In this document: positions 11,401 through 22,500 of the stretch, piece after piece
How the letters are laid out: each line of letters starts with the position of its first letter
Numbering within the stretch: the stretch's first letter is position 1
Assembly: GCA_017506865.1 (NCBI GenBank)
Contig: JAFCMP010000515.1
Span: 724,719-788,718 of the forward strand
Source: Tribonema minus
Lineage: Eukaryota; Sar; Xanthophyceae; Tribonematales; Tribonemataceae
DNA length: 64,000 nucleotides
Direction: 5' to 3'
Translations under genes and position numbers: made by a program
The notes under the pieces: generated by a model
Databases searched by the model: none
Told to the model about the DNA's origin: nothing
The model's input: only the letters and a program-made list of their open reading frames with translations

Positions 11401-13133
11401 CGACATGCCCTCGTACCACGTGTTCTCCGGCTGCTGCTGGTGGTCCTGCTCCGGGCGGTGGTCCTCGATGCCGGGCGCGACCTGCGCCGCGAGCCGAAGA
11501 AATCGTGGTCGTGAATGCATCAGATTCACGGTCGTGAATTCATCGGGTGAGCGCCGGGCAATCCACGCGCGAACGGGTGAGTCAGCGCGCAGCTGCTGCG
11601 GGCGATACGCGCCGTCAATTTCAGGGGTGACGCGCATGACTGCGGCATTCATACTCATGGTGGGTCAGTGAATCTGAGCATGCACGTCTCGACAGTGCAG
11701 ACGCGCTTGCAGCTGCTGCTCATCATGACCCCAGGCAATGCTGTGGGGCTGGATGCTGCCGCAGCGCGCGCGCACCACATACAAACTCATGAAGTAATGA
11801 ATGCATGAGTCCAGGAGACCAGTGGTCTTCATCGTGCTGCTGACGGTGATGAACAAGTCCATCGTGTTCTGCGTGCAGCACACACTTCACATCAAGCTTT
11901 GAAGAACAAACTCCAAATGATTCAGTCGCCAAGACCATGAGTGAAACATTGGCAGTTTGGCGCACCAAAATGCGCCGCCAACGCTTCCGTGGGTGCGTCC
12001 ATGCAACAACGGCAACTTTGAATGTGTACACGTGTGCAGCCTCACATTGCCAGAAGCCAACTGCCACTATCGCAGAATCAAGTCCTGCATTCGCCCGTGA
12101 ATTATGTCCTATACAACCTGGTAAGCACCCCCGACGCGAGCTTGCAGCATACATGCCACGTAATTGAGCGCAACAACACCTGCACAGCTTTGCGTCGCTC
12201 ACGGTGCGCATGCATATAATACAGCCTTCCTCTACCTCATGATCACTGCGCGCGCCTTGCAGCAGAATCGACAGGTCACCACACTACACAAGACGCCTTC
12301 TTGAATCATGCTATTATCAACCAGCAATCACAATTGGAACTAGCACTCACCTGCAGCGTCGCGCTCATGTACGGCAGGCCGATCTTGTCCCACTCAATGA
12401 TCTCCGGGTACCCCGGCTTCCCCGCCATCACCTCGATGATGTCGATCTCCGTGGAGCCGCGCCCCTGGTGCGCGTGCATGCCGAAGTGCTTGACGCCGTT
12501 GCACGCGCTGATCTCCTGCCCCAGCTGCAGCTTGCGGTTGCAGCGGTTGTACGACCACGGCCACACCAGGTTGGTGCTCGCCTCGTAGGTGGCCCTCCCC
12601 AGGTTCCCCAGCAGCCAGAAGGCGGGCCACAGGCCCCCGATGTTGTGCTCCCCCGGCAGTATCGCGCGCATCTCTATGATCCCCCCCGTGAAGCAGAACT
12701 TGTTCCAGGTGGTGATGAGGCCACTCTTGAAGTTCTTGAAGAGGACCTCGTACTTCTTCTTGTAGGGGTTGTAGCCCTTCCACTGCGTCTTCTCGCTGGT
12801 AGTGGTGATGTTGAGGCAGCCGTGGCTGGTGACCACCTGGGAGTCGTTGTAGTAGTGCAGAGATCCATAGCCGGCGCTGCTCTGCGCGTCGTCCGAGTGC
12901 AGCTCGGCTGTCCACATTGGATCCTCCCCATCCGCGAACGTGCGACCCTTAACGTTGAACTCATCCGACATGATGAGCTTGTGGATACGTCCATCCTTCA
13001 GCGACTTCATCGTCGTGTGCTTATTTGGGGTGTCCGGATCTATCCAGCTTGCCAATGCGCATGGCAGAAGACCCAAAGCAGCCAGACGAACCCATCGTTT
13101 TCTCCGCGGTGAGAGCACCGGCGCCTCCCGCAT
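8494..13133 (-). CDS. KRE6/SKN1-type beta-glucan hydrolase/transglycosylase with EGF module
   Basis: Five exons on the complement, 12351..13133, 10828..11481, 10664..10702 (39-nt, tentative), 9619..9795 and 8494..8667, all in phase 0, give 608 aa (595 without the small exon). Exons 1-2 are a KRE6/SKN1 GH16 domain: RIHKLIMSDEFN, LWPAFWLLGNLGR and the catalytic ExDxxE as EIDIIE (residues 229-234). Exon 4 has six cysteines in an EGF-like pattern (SCKVDDDCAGHGMC to CECEEGWVGPKC). Exon 5 is one membrane helix (about 558-584) plus a basic tail. A hydrophobic N-terminal segment (about 16-28) suggests entry into the secretory pathway. The family builds beta-1,6/1,3-glucan in fungi and occurs in chrysolaminarin-storing algae. 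Fungal KRE6 is a type II protein; the C-terminal anchor and EGF module here are different. It is divergent from the ABC1K gene. Confidence 0.87.
10069..10083 (+). repeat. interstitial TTAGGG-type repeat
   Basis: AGGGTTAGGGTTAGG followed by CATC, inside a KRE6 intron. The same repeat-plus-GGCATC junction occurs at 48303-48334. Confidence 0.7.
10571..10855 (-). repeat. tandem duplication of the KRE6 exon-2 3' junction
   Basis: The end of exon 2 (DRYLGNGKT, donor GTGAGT at 10827) recurs about 164 bp further into the intron as DRYLGDGKT with its own GTGAGT donor (10663). Flanking sequence also repeats: AGTGTGTGCCACA with a following ACAACCAGAGCC occurs at about 10587 and 10709. The inner copy is preceded by an AG and is in phase 0, so it could act as a 39-nt exon. 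Confidence 0.75.
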
Positions 13134-13573
13134 GATCCTGAGCAGGGGTTGACCACTACAGCACCTTATTTGGTGCACGGAGGCGCCTGTACTGGCTGTG
13201 CGGTGCACTGCACCGATGTCGAACAGGGGCCCTGCGAGAGCAATGTATGCTGTGCGGTCCCCTAGCTCAAGCGACCGCTTGCGACCTTCAGGTGCACCAG
13301 TTTAGCCAGAAACTGGTACTGCTGTTGCTGAAGCTGCTGTTGGTGTCGCAGGCGGCTCTGGTCGCGACGTCGTCGCCACAACGTTTACCTGCAGCGTCGA
13401 TTACATGATCATACGTACTACTAGTTCTAGGGCTAGCCTAGGGCTGCGCGCTGAGTGAGAATTCTTCAAAATCGAGCTTGCAACGAGAGAGCTGTGCAGC
13501 CAGGCAAAGCAGCAGCCATTGTGCGTTGGTGACCCTCTCACGGAGCCCTGGCGGCAGGCAGGCGAGGGCTCTG
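13134..13573. promoter_or_regulatory. divergent intergenic region, KRE6-type / ABC1K
   Basis: 440 bp between two divergent start codons (13133 minus, 13574 plus). It contains the 5' UTRs and presumably both promoters. No TATA box or clear operator was seen. There is a TGCTGTTGCTGAAGCTGCTG-like CTG-rich stretch near 13320-13345. Confidence 0.35.
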
Positions 13574-16500
13574 ATGCGGCGGATGGCGGTGCTGTGTCCA
13601 CTGCTTCTAGCCTTCTTGAACAGTGGCCTAGTCTTGAGCTTCGCACCCCTGCAGGGACCGACAGCTCCCTTATATCGGCAGCAATCACATTTAGCATGGC
13701 GGCGGGAACCTTGGAGGAGATCATGGCCCCACAGGTCCATCCGTGCAACAGCGGCGACACCAAGTGAGCCCCCTCAACTGCGTGCATCAGTCACAGTTTT
13801 CATGTAGGATTAGGGGCTGTTGCTCAAGCGCTGTTCTGAGTGCCAGTTGAGTGGGGCGGTGCAATTGATGAGACTTGGTGCTTGCAGATGCCTTGCTTCG
13901 CACTGCACCACTTGCTTTGCTTGCCGGGACTTGCTGCTAGACGCCTGCTTGGGGTACGTCTGCTCATACTTGGTTCCTGCTGCTGGCCCTTCAGTGCGCC
14001 GTGTGCAGGACTCTGTGGCAATCAAGCGGGTGCAGGCAGGAATAGCGCAACGGATAGATGCCAGCGTGGGGGAAATCGGCACTGCTGTGCAGACGCAGCG
14101 GCTCTCGATAGCCGGAAAAGCGCAGGCAAGTCACCGCCGTTTCACCAATGCCTGAGAGTGTAGCATGGCAACAGCAGGTGCTGCTTGTCTCCCCAAGCTT
14201 TTGAGTTGACTTCACACTGATTCCTGCATCAGACTCTCTTGATCTGGCCCTGCTCTTGCCGCTGGACACATGTCCTGCCGCTCTCAGGCATTCTGGGGTG
14301 ATAGTGGCAGTTGTCGGTGGCGACAGCGGACGGTGGCATGCATCACCTGCGTAACCTCTGAAATCAATCAAGCTGCAACCTCAACGCCTCGGTGCTGGCA
14401 ATGCACCTTTGTTTCAAGAAATACGCCATGCATGTATGGAGTATAGCACCAGCAGGCACCAACCATTGACCGCCGCATCGCTCAACAGGCACCAGCGCTG
14501 AGTGCTGAGAAGCTGCGACAAATCCGGACGGAGGTGGCGGCGGCGGGGGTGGCGCCCGAGGGGGTATGGGCAAAACGCATCTGGACCGTGCGGCGGTCAC
14601 TGCGTATCTGGGTGTTTCTCGTCCGATCGCTCGTCAAGGTGTTCATGCTGAAGTCGCGGGAAAAGCGGGCGACGCCGGTGAGTGGTGTTGAAGTTAGGGT
14701 GTTGAAGGGCAAGTCAGTGGCAGCTGGTATTCGCCAGGCCTGTCCCCTCAACTGGCCGTGGGACAGCCGTATGGCATGTGCGAGATTGCAGCCCTAGGCA
14801 TTTCCTGCTGCTGGTGCCACTCGCTGCGGCGCAGCAGTTGCTTGTGCTAGTGGGTCACATGTGGCGTACGCCCGTGCTTTGGTGTGCAGATCCAGTCCTG
14901 TCTGATGATGCGTGCGCAACTCTGCTCACCTCACTGCACGAGACACACGTCAACACTCCGTATGGTGTCCTTCAGGTTTGGGTTCTGTTTAGTAGCAAGT
15001 GTGCAGAACGTGTGAGTCAGCTCCTGCAGCAGATGTACGCAACACGAAATATACCCATGTTTGTCTACCTCATGGTCTAATTTGAACAGAGTGACGTGGA
15101 GTGAGGGTAATGAATGCATGATCAACCGGGCGGAGCCGTATTGGTCCCAGGACTAATGGAGTGTGGTAGGTACCAGGTGGTTAATCACATATGTAGAGGA
15201 CAGCAATAATGCACTGACACGCTTGCAGCCAATCATATGACTAACTACTTACATCAGGACTATTGCAATCTGCGCACCGCATGTCAACAAGAGTGTGCAG
15301 GCACTGCTGCACCTTCGCCAACAGTGAGGGCCATGCCTGGCGATGGCTTGTAGGCGAAGATTACATGTCTTCAAGCCTGATTCACCTGCATTAAAAGCGC
15401 ACAGTTGCAGAAGTCGGTCCACAAGGCCGTTTTGCAGAGCTCGCCATGTTGCCCATGTGACTTTATCAATGAATCAGTTCACAGGTAAGCTTTAGTAACA
15501 GTGCAGCAAATTGGGTGTCAAGTGCGAAGGGACTAGACAGCACTGAACGGTGTCGCTGTGGCCAGTTGCATGATGCCGTCGCCTGCAAGGCGTTCGACTG
15601 ATCGTGACGCTTCACAACACTCAACTTCAACTGATGCCTCTTATGCGCGCACCAAACAGGACGTGGCCAGCGCGCTGCGGCGGGAGTTTGCGCGCTACCT
15701 GTGCCGCAGCTGCCTGCGGCTGGGGCCGACGTTCATCAAGGTGGGGCAGCTCATGAGCACGCGCATCGACCTGCTGAGCAAGGAGTACATTGAGGAGCTG
15801 CGGCGCCTGCAGGATGACGTGCCGGGGTTTGGCAAGGCGGCGGCGGTGGCGATCATCGGTGAGGCCCCTGCGTACGTGAAGCACCTGTCGCTGCGCGCAG
15901 CTATGTAATTCAAGATGGCGGTTTCAGAAGTATCCTGGCGGCATTACCGTACAGTACATAATGTGTGCGTTGGACATTGCAAATGAAGTTGAAGTTGAAG
16001 TTGGCAATTAATGAGGCTGTATTGCGGTCCGTTGGCGTGGGTGTTACCAAGGGCGCTGGCACAAATTGCTCGAGGCCTAGGCTCGGGTTGCCACTATGCC
16101 AAAAGCTTAGGCATCCTGGTAGGCATCGGTCAGGCGACGCTGGTGACCATAGTTGGTGACTGCTGCTGCAGCAGTAGCGTAGACAACAACGCGGTGAGGC
16201 GGTTGTCTCTTGCGCCGGGAGCTACGCAATCACAGTAGTTTGAAGCTGCCTGTGCGAGTAACGCCATGCCAATAGTAGATGACTGCTACAATGGTGGTGG
16301 GATCAGTTGCTTGAGGTATCATCATCATGGCAGCACCTCGGTCAGGCAGGGAACCGACCTGCGGTGAGCAGCGAAACGTGTTTGGCCAAGAGTTTCCAAC
16401 TTCAGTTCATACCACTTAGGCACATCCCATTCATACATAGTCCCTGCTTTGCCGCATCAGCACAGCACTTACGGCTGTCCTGGGTTTGGCGACGAGTAGT

Positions 16501-19500
16501 GCCGTTGCGGCACGTGCGACGCTGAAGCAGCGGTCTCTTTCAGAACCACAGGACGATACGTTCAGCTGCACTCGACCGTGCGATGCTGTCTATGCACAGC
16601 CGTGCTCGGCCTGCTGTACACGTGCCGTTTCATTGTGTCAACGTATCGGAAAGCAGCACATGACTGCGTCTTCTGAATCCTAGCACGAAACCGACTCTGT
16701 CAGGTGGGCCAGCGACTCATATTGCAGGGTAAAGAATTGATGTGCTGTACCCATGTGCTGCTCTCCAATCCCCATCGCCACCATCGTGTGTATGCCTTGG
16801 TGTCTCATGCTATACAACATGTACGGAATGTCATCTGGAGTTCTTGAAAGCACTGCTGGATTTCTTTTCCGCACAGATCAAACGCGTCACTGTGAGCACA
16901 AGCACGCTGGTGCTGTGTTATGTTGAGACACGCATGAATTGCCAGTTATGTTGAGACACCTAGCATGTTTCGGTCCACCCCAGGGGGAACAATGCTCTCA
17001 CCTGAGCGCATGTTTTGACCAAGCAGAGTTCACGGGCAGCCTTGAGCAGAAATGCTACAAGTGCCAAAGTTTAAAGCCATGTAGACTAGCTTTCGGAAAC
17101 TGCTGCGTCGACGCTGGTGCCACGGCAATTTGAAAGCTTGAGCATGTTGGTTGCTACGCCGGCTGTGTAAATGATGGATTCAAAATCATGCGTAGGCTGA
17201 TTGGCATCATACGGTAGCAAGTACTTGTGAGCTGGCGTGCACAAACCTACGCGCACGTTGGTGTAAGTTTAGCTTTAAGAGCTCATCTCAGTTGAAGTTG
17301 AAGTTGGCGGTGTGCAGTTGCCATGTACCGAACGCCCCAGGGAGCTGTTCATGGCGCCATCCTGTCGCCGCATGTCAACAGAGTCGGAGCTGGGAGCGCC
17401 GCTGTCAAAGTAGCTATTCGCGCATTGCAACGCTGTCCATTCACATGTTAATGGAATATGTGTAACTGTAACTTCAACTTACACGCAGACCATCTGCTGG
17501 CTGTCCATCTTCTGTGTGTCACAGAGTCGGAGCTTGGAGCGCCAATTACGGAGCTGTACGACTCGTTCAACGAAAATCACATTGCGGCGGCGAGCCTGGG
17601 GCAGGTGCACGAGGCGTGGGTGAACAACACGCGCTACGCGGTCAAGATCCAGCGCCCGGGGGTGCAGGAGATGTTCGCGGTGGACCTGCGGTGCCTGCAG
17701 ACCATGGCCAAGCTGCTGGACAGGTCAGTGCCTCGCACATATATATGCATCTGTATGTGCTTCAGTAGGTAAGCAAGTCAGTAGGTTCAAAGCTGTGCAT
17801 GCGTAGGTGCAGGAGATGTCGGCGGTGCCTGCAGACCATGGCCAAGCTGTTGGACAGGTCAATGCCTCGAATATGATGCCTACCAAAACATTCATTTCAT
17901 TCATGCATATGCATATGCTAAGTACACTGGTTTGCGGCGGACCTGCGTGGTGCCAGCAGGCCCTGACGAAGCTGCGGGAGGTGGATCCGCCGTTTGTTAC
18001 TGTCACACGGACATGTCACTTCAACTGTTACGATGATGTGCCACTGTGCCGTAACGTGTGACGTGTGCAAGGCACAAGTGTGTGAGTGCAGTTGCTCGCG
18101 TGTATCTACGCGTCATTATGGTAACTTTGACTGCAGCAGCGCTTGAAGAGGGTAAAATCTGTCAGCACAGTGCTTTTGCTGCAGAAAGAAGCACTCGTGT
18201 ACAGCTGCATTGTATGACTGGTATGGTCTGGCGTTGGATCATCCAATAGCGTCGGACAGCTAAAACTAGCTGGCAGGTCCAAAAAAGTTGAAGTTGAAGC
18301 TTCCATATGCTCGGTTTTGGGTTCGGGGTAGGGTTAGGGTGCGTTCTGGCCCACATTGTCATGCAGTTGGCCTCTGCCTCAAACATAGCACTGTCAGAAG
18401 AATAGTTTGCTTGAGGGAGGCCAACACCTCATACTGCACAACCTTGGTGTGACCTTGTTGGAGGCGTTGAGGAGTTGGTTTGACATTGAGTTCAAGAGCA
18501 AACAAGGCGGCCTGTGAGCAATGCCTGGCATCGCTGACTCTAGTCTAGCTGATGTCCAGATGTGACAAGTGTATGACGGAGTTAAGGATTGAATCGATGC
18601 AGACTATAACCGAATCATTGCGCCAAATCATTGCTGTTTCAAGTGCCGTGCGGAGCAGCTCAGTTCTTTTTTAGTAAACCTCACGCTCGATATTGTGCAC
18701 TTGCTTATCGTTGACACTAGGTTTGATCCTCAAATGGATGGGACCAAAAAGGACTGGGGGGCCATCTTCAGGGAGAACTCGAGGGTGCTCTATGAGGAGA
18801 TTGACTACATCAGGGAGGGGCGCAATGCCAATAGGTGAGGCTGGTGAATTGTATCATTTGTAGGGTTGCCAACTGCGTATAACGTATATTATACGTTATA
18901 GGTATATATACATTATAATAATCGATATATCGATATCGATATACGCTTTGGATATAATGCCTGTTTCGCCGCATACGGCGTGTTTCCGCGATGCGGAAGC
19001 AGCAGAGTTGCTGCCGCACGCTCCTGCGTTAGACGAAGCATCTAAAGGGTCGGAACATCTCGATACCTCAACACCTGCACGCTGTAGTCAGTGAGCACTC
19101 ACTGGTCCATCAAATCAGCTGCAGCCGTGACCTCTAGCACAAGCGTGGCTTGCTGGTCGACAACGCCTCCTCAACGCATGGTATGCGTGACGAATGTAAG
19201 GATACGGTCACCATCAGCTACGCGAGGCCTCTGCAGCTATGGTGGTTTAAGGCGTGTGTGCTGAGGACGTGCAACGAGCCGAACTTCCGAGAAAACTTCA
19301 ACTTCCGATGTTGAACTGGCGACACGACGACTCGTTCCACACACTGGACAGATGGAATTGGTTCAGTTTGTTTTACTACAGTTATTTTGCAGAAATCAAT
19401 ATTTGATGTCACGCTTGGTGCCTGGTGAACAGTACTGTTGAGATGGATCATAGTATGTTGAGCATGCACTGCATTGCATGGACTGACACATACTTGGTGT

Positions 19501-22500
19501 TTGAACTGCTGCTGGTGACTGGCTGTGATGCACCTGAGTTTGACCGTGTGCATTGGCAGCTGCTATGCCATGACATGTGCAGCACCACTGTTTGTGCATT
19601 ATTTACTCACAAGAACAAAGCCTGGCATCGTGTTGAAATCTTGGCTCAAGGCGCATACACTGAATGCGTGGGTGCACACACTAATGCTGGTTGTCTGGTA
19701 TGGCAGCAAAGTTGAACAAGTGGCGATGCTGCTAACTTCCAGGTATGCTTGAATTAGTAGAATATGACGGGTGTTATGGACTCCTGAAGATTGACACTGT
19801 TGTGGCACACATGCCTGGCCTGCGCCACAAGCAGGTCTGTCACTTGCAGTAGTGAAGTGAAGTACAACTCAGATGTACTACTGCAGGAGTAACCTCGTTC
19901 ACCTACCAATCAGCAACTGTGTGGCACTGCACTCAGCTATGCGACACCCTGCCCCCCCCCCCCACACACACTTACACTGTCACACCGTGCAGGTTTGCGA
20001 ACAACTTCAAGGATACGCCCTGGCTCAAGACCCCGGGGATCCTATGGGAGCTCACCACGAGCAAGGTGCTGACGATGGAGTTTGTGGAGGGGATAAAGAT
20101 CAGCGACGTCGAGAAGGTACGCGGTGTGCGAATACTTGAAGAGGTTGTGAGGGGGTGACCAGTGTTGAGAAGGTACGCGGAGTGGTGGTCTCGTGGGCGC
20201 ATACTTGAAGTTGAAGCGCTGGTGGACGGGATGAAGATCAGCAACGTCGAGAAGGTGCGCAGTTTGTAGATACTTCATGTTGAAGAGTTTGTGAGGACGG
20301 GATCAGTGCTGAAAATGTATGCAGTGTGTTTATCTCATAGCACTCACTTGAAGTTGAAGAGTTTGTAAAGGGGGGTCGAAGTCAGCGACGTCGAAAAGGT
20401 GCGCGGTCTGCCAGCGGTGTCACATGAGCGCATACTTGAAGTTGAAGTTAGTCATCCTGTGCGCAGAAGGCCACTGCAGTGGTCGTCCTACCGTAGCCCG
20501 AGTTTTGAGTCTGCCTGGCAGCTATAAATGTGGACGGCAGGTGGTGGTCGTTGAGCCGTGCGACTGCACGCAGCGTCGCAGGGAAGTGCAAGTAGGGGTG
20601 GGGTAACCCTAACCCTGTTCTGAGCCCGAACTTTGGTTTATCAATAATGCCGCATTCATGCGTACTGGGGTGCTGGACCTGCTGGTACTGTCATGGGCGG
20701 CTTTCGCAGCGCCCGCGCAGGCTGCCTTGCGTCCGCAAGGCTAGGGTTAGCCGTGTACGCAACCAAGAGATCTAGGTGCTCTTTCGCCTGCGGTCCCTTT
20801 GTACAAGCGCGACACCGATTGCGAGTCATGTTGTGGTCATGCTGTGTTTTTGTGGCGCGTGTGACGTATCGACAACTTCCAACTTCTCTCATCATGCTGC
20901 TGCTTTGTGCGCTGCAGATCGATGCTGCTGGGCTGGACCGGAAGCTGCTGGCGCGGCGCATAGCGGAGTGCTACCTGGCGCAGCTGATCCGGCATGGTGA
21001 GCCGTAGACTGTGTGAGCCTTAGGGCATCTGCCATGGTGATGTTCATCACGTCGCAAAGTGTCAGATTGGCGGAATGGGCACCAAAATTGTGTGGCGCTA
21101 TGTGTAGAGAGTCACGCCATCCACAGTCAGTTTGCAGGCTGGTGAGCCATGGACTGTGGGTACGCTTTGAGGCATCCGCCATAGTGATGTTCACCACATC
21201 GCAAAGTATCAGGTTGGCGGAACGGGCAACAGTCATGTGGGGGTTATGCGCAGGAGAGTCACGGCTGTCCGCAGCTTGCTTCTGCAGATGGCGGCGTCAG
21301 GACAAGTCAGGGTCACTGTTCAAGTCAGGTTTAACATTAGGCTCTGCACCACCATGCATCTCTGTCGGCCGCCGCGCCGCTGCGCATGTGATGATTGGGC
21401 TCACATGCAGTGCAGCTACTGCACGTGATGCAGATCTTTGAGCAAACGCTGTGTCACGTGTGAGCACTGACAGCGCTGGTGCACCGGAGACATCGTCAGC
21501 CTCAACAAGACTCACATTGAGACTTACTCACTGACTCACTCACTCTCTGTTGTGTCGATGCCCTGTGCTGCCCTGACTGCCAGGTTTATTCCACGCAGAT
21601 CCTCACTCGGTGAGTCCTCGCACGCTCACGCCTCTTGAAGTTGTCCATGGGGAGTAACGTCACAAGTTGCTGAAGTAAGTGATTCAAGTGCATGTAGCAA
21701 AATGTGTTGTTTGTAGCGGCCAGGCCGCCGCAGAGACATGGTATTTTGCAAGCGTGCATGGCCACGTTCTCCATACCCTCTCAAAGACTTCTGGCGCCTG
21801 ATGGCATCATCTCGTGTTTTTCTCCTCATGCTGCCTGCATACTTTGCGAGCGGTCCTCGCACCATTCTTGTACGCGCTACGCTTATTAAGAGCTGCTTTA
21901 CGAGCGCATTTGTGCTGTGCCTCTGCGCGCGTCATCTGCCGCGCCTGTAGATAATGTTATTCGCACGCCCGCGCTGTCTGCAAGTGCGAGGGACATTGCT
22001 GGGGTGCTGTGCACGGTGCCACTCAAGTGTGCCTCAGGCAGGCAGTCCAAAACTCTTGACTTGCCCCGGCTCCGCAGTGGCGGCGTCGTGCGTGCGTGTG
22101 GCGAAATGTTACACACCGCGCCAATGCATGCGAGGCGTGCCGGTGGTGGCGCATCGCCTGCTCGCATTGCCCGCCGCGCCGCTGCTGCGCTGGCGTCTGC
22201 GCGCCCTTACTTCAAGGCTGGAATCAGCTGACAATGGAATGCTGTGTTTTACGCACCCTCACAGGGGAACCTGGCTGTGGATGGCAAAGGCGGGGGGCGC
22301 ATCATCTTCTATGACTACGGTGAGCAACATCTCAAATCCCTTCCGCTGCCTGCACACGCGCCGCTCTCAGCGGCGCCCTGGGCACGCTGAGCACTGCTGC
22401 GCTCCCTCTTCTTTGCAATCGGCACGGTAGGGGCATGCGCGGCGGGGATGCATCCCTGCTTTTGAGGTCGAGAGTCTGTGCGGCGCGGACTGGCGACGCG

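Noticed and set aside
20080..20455. Short regular repeats considered as a CRISPR or satellite array
   Set aside because: The host is a eukaryote, units are degenerate, and they derive from the adjacent exon end.
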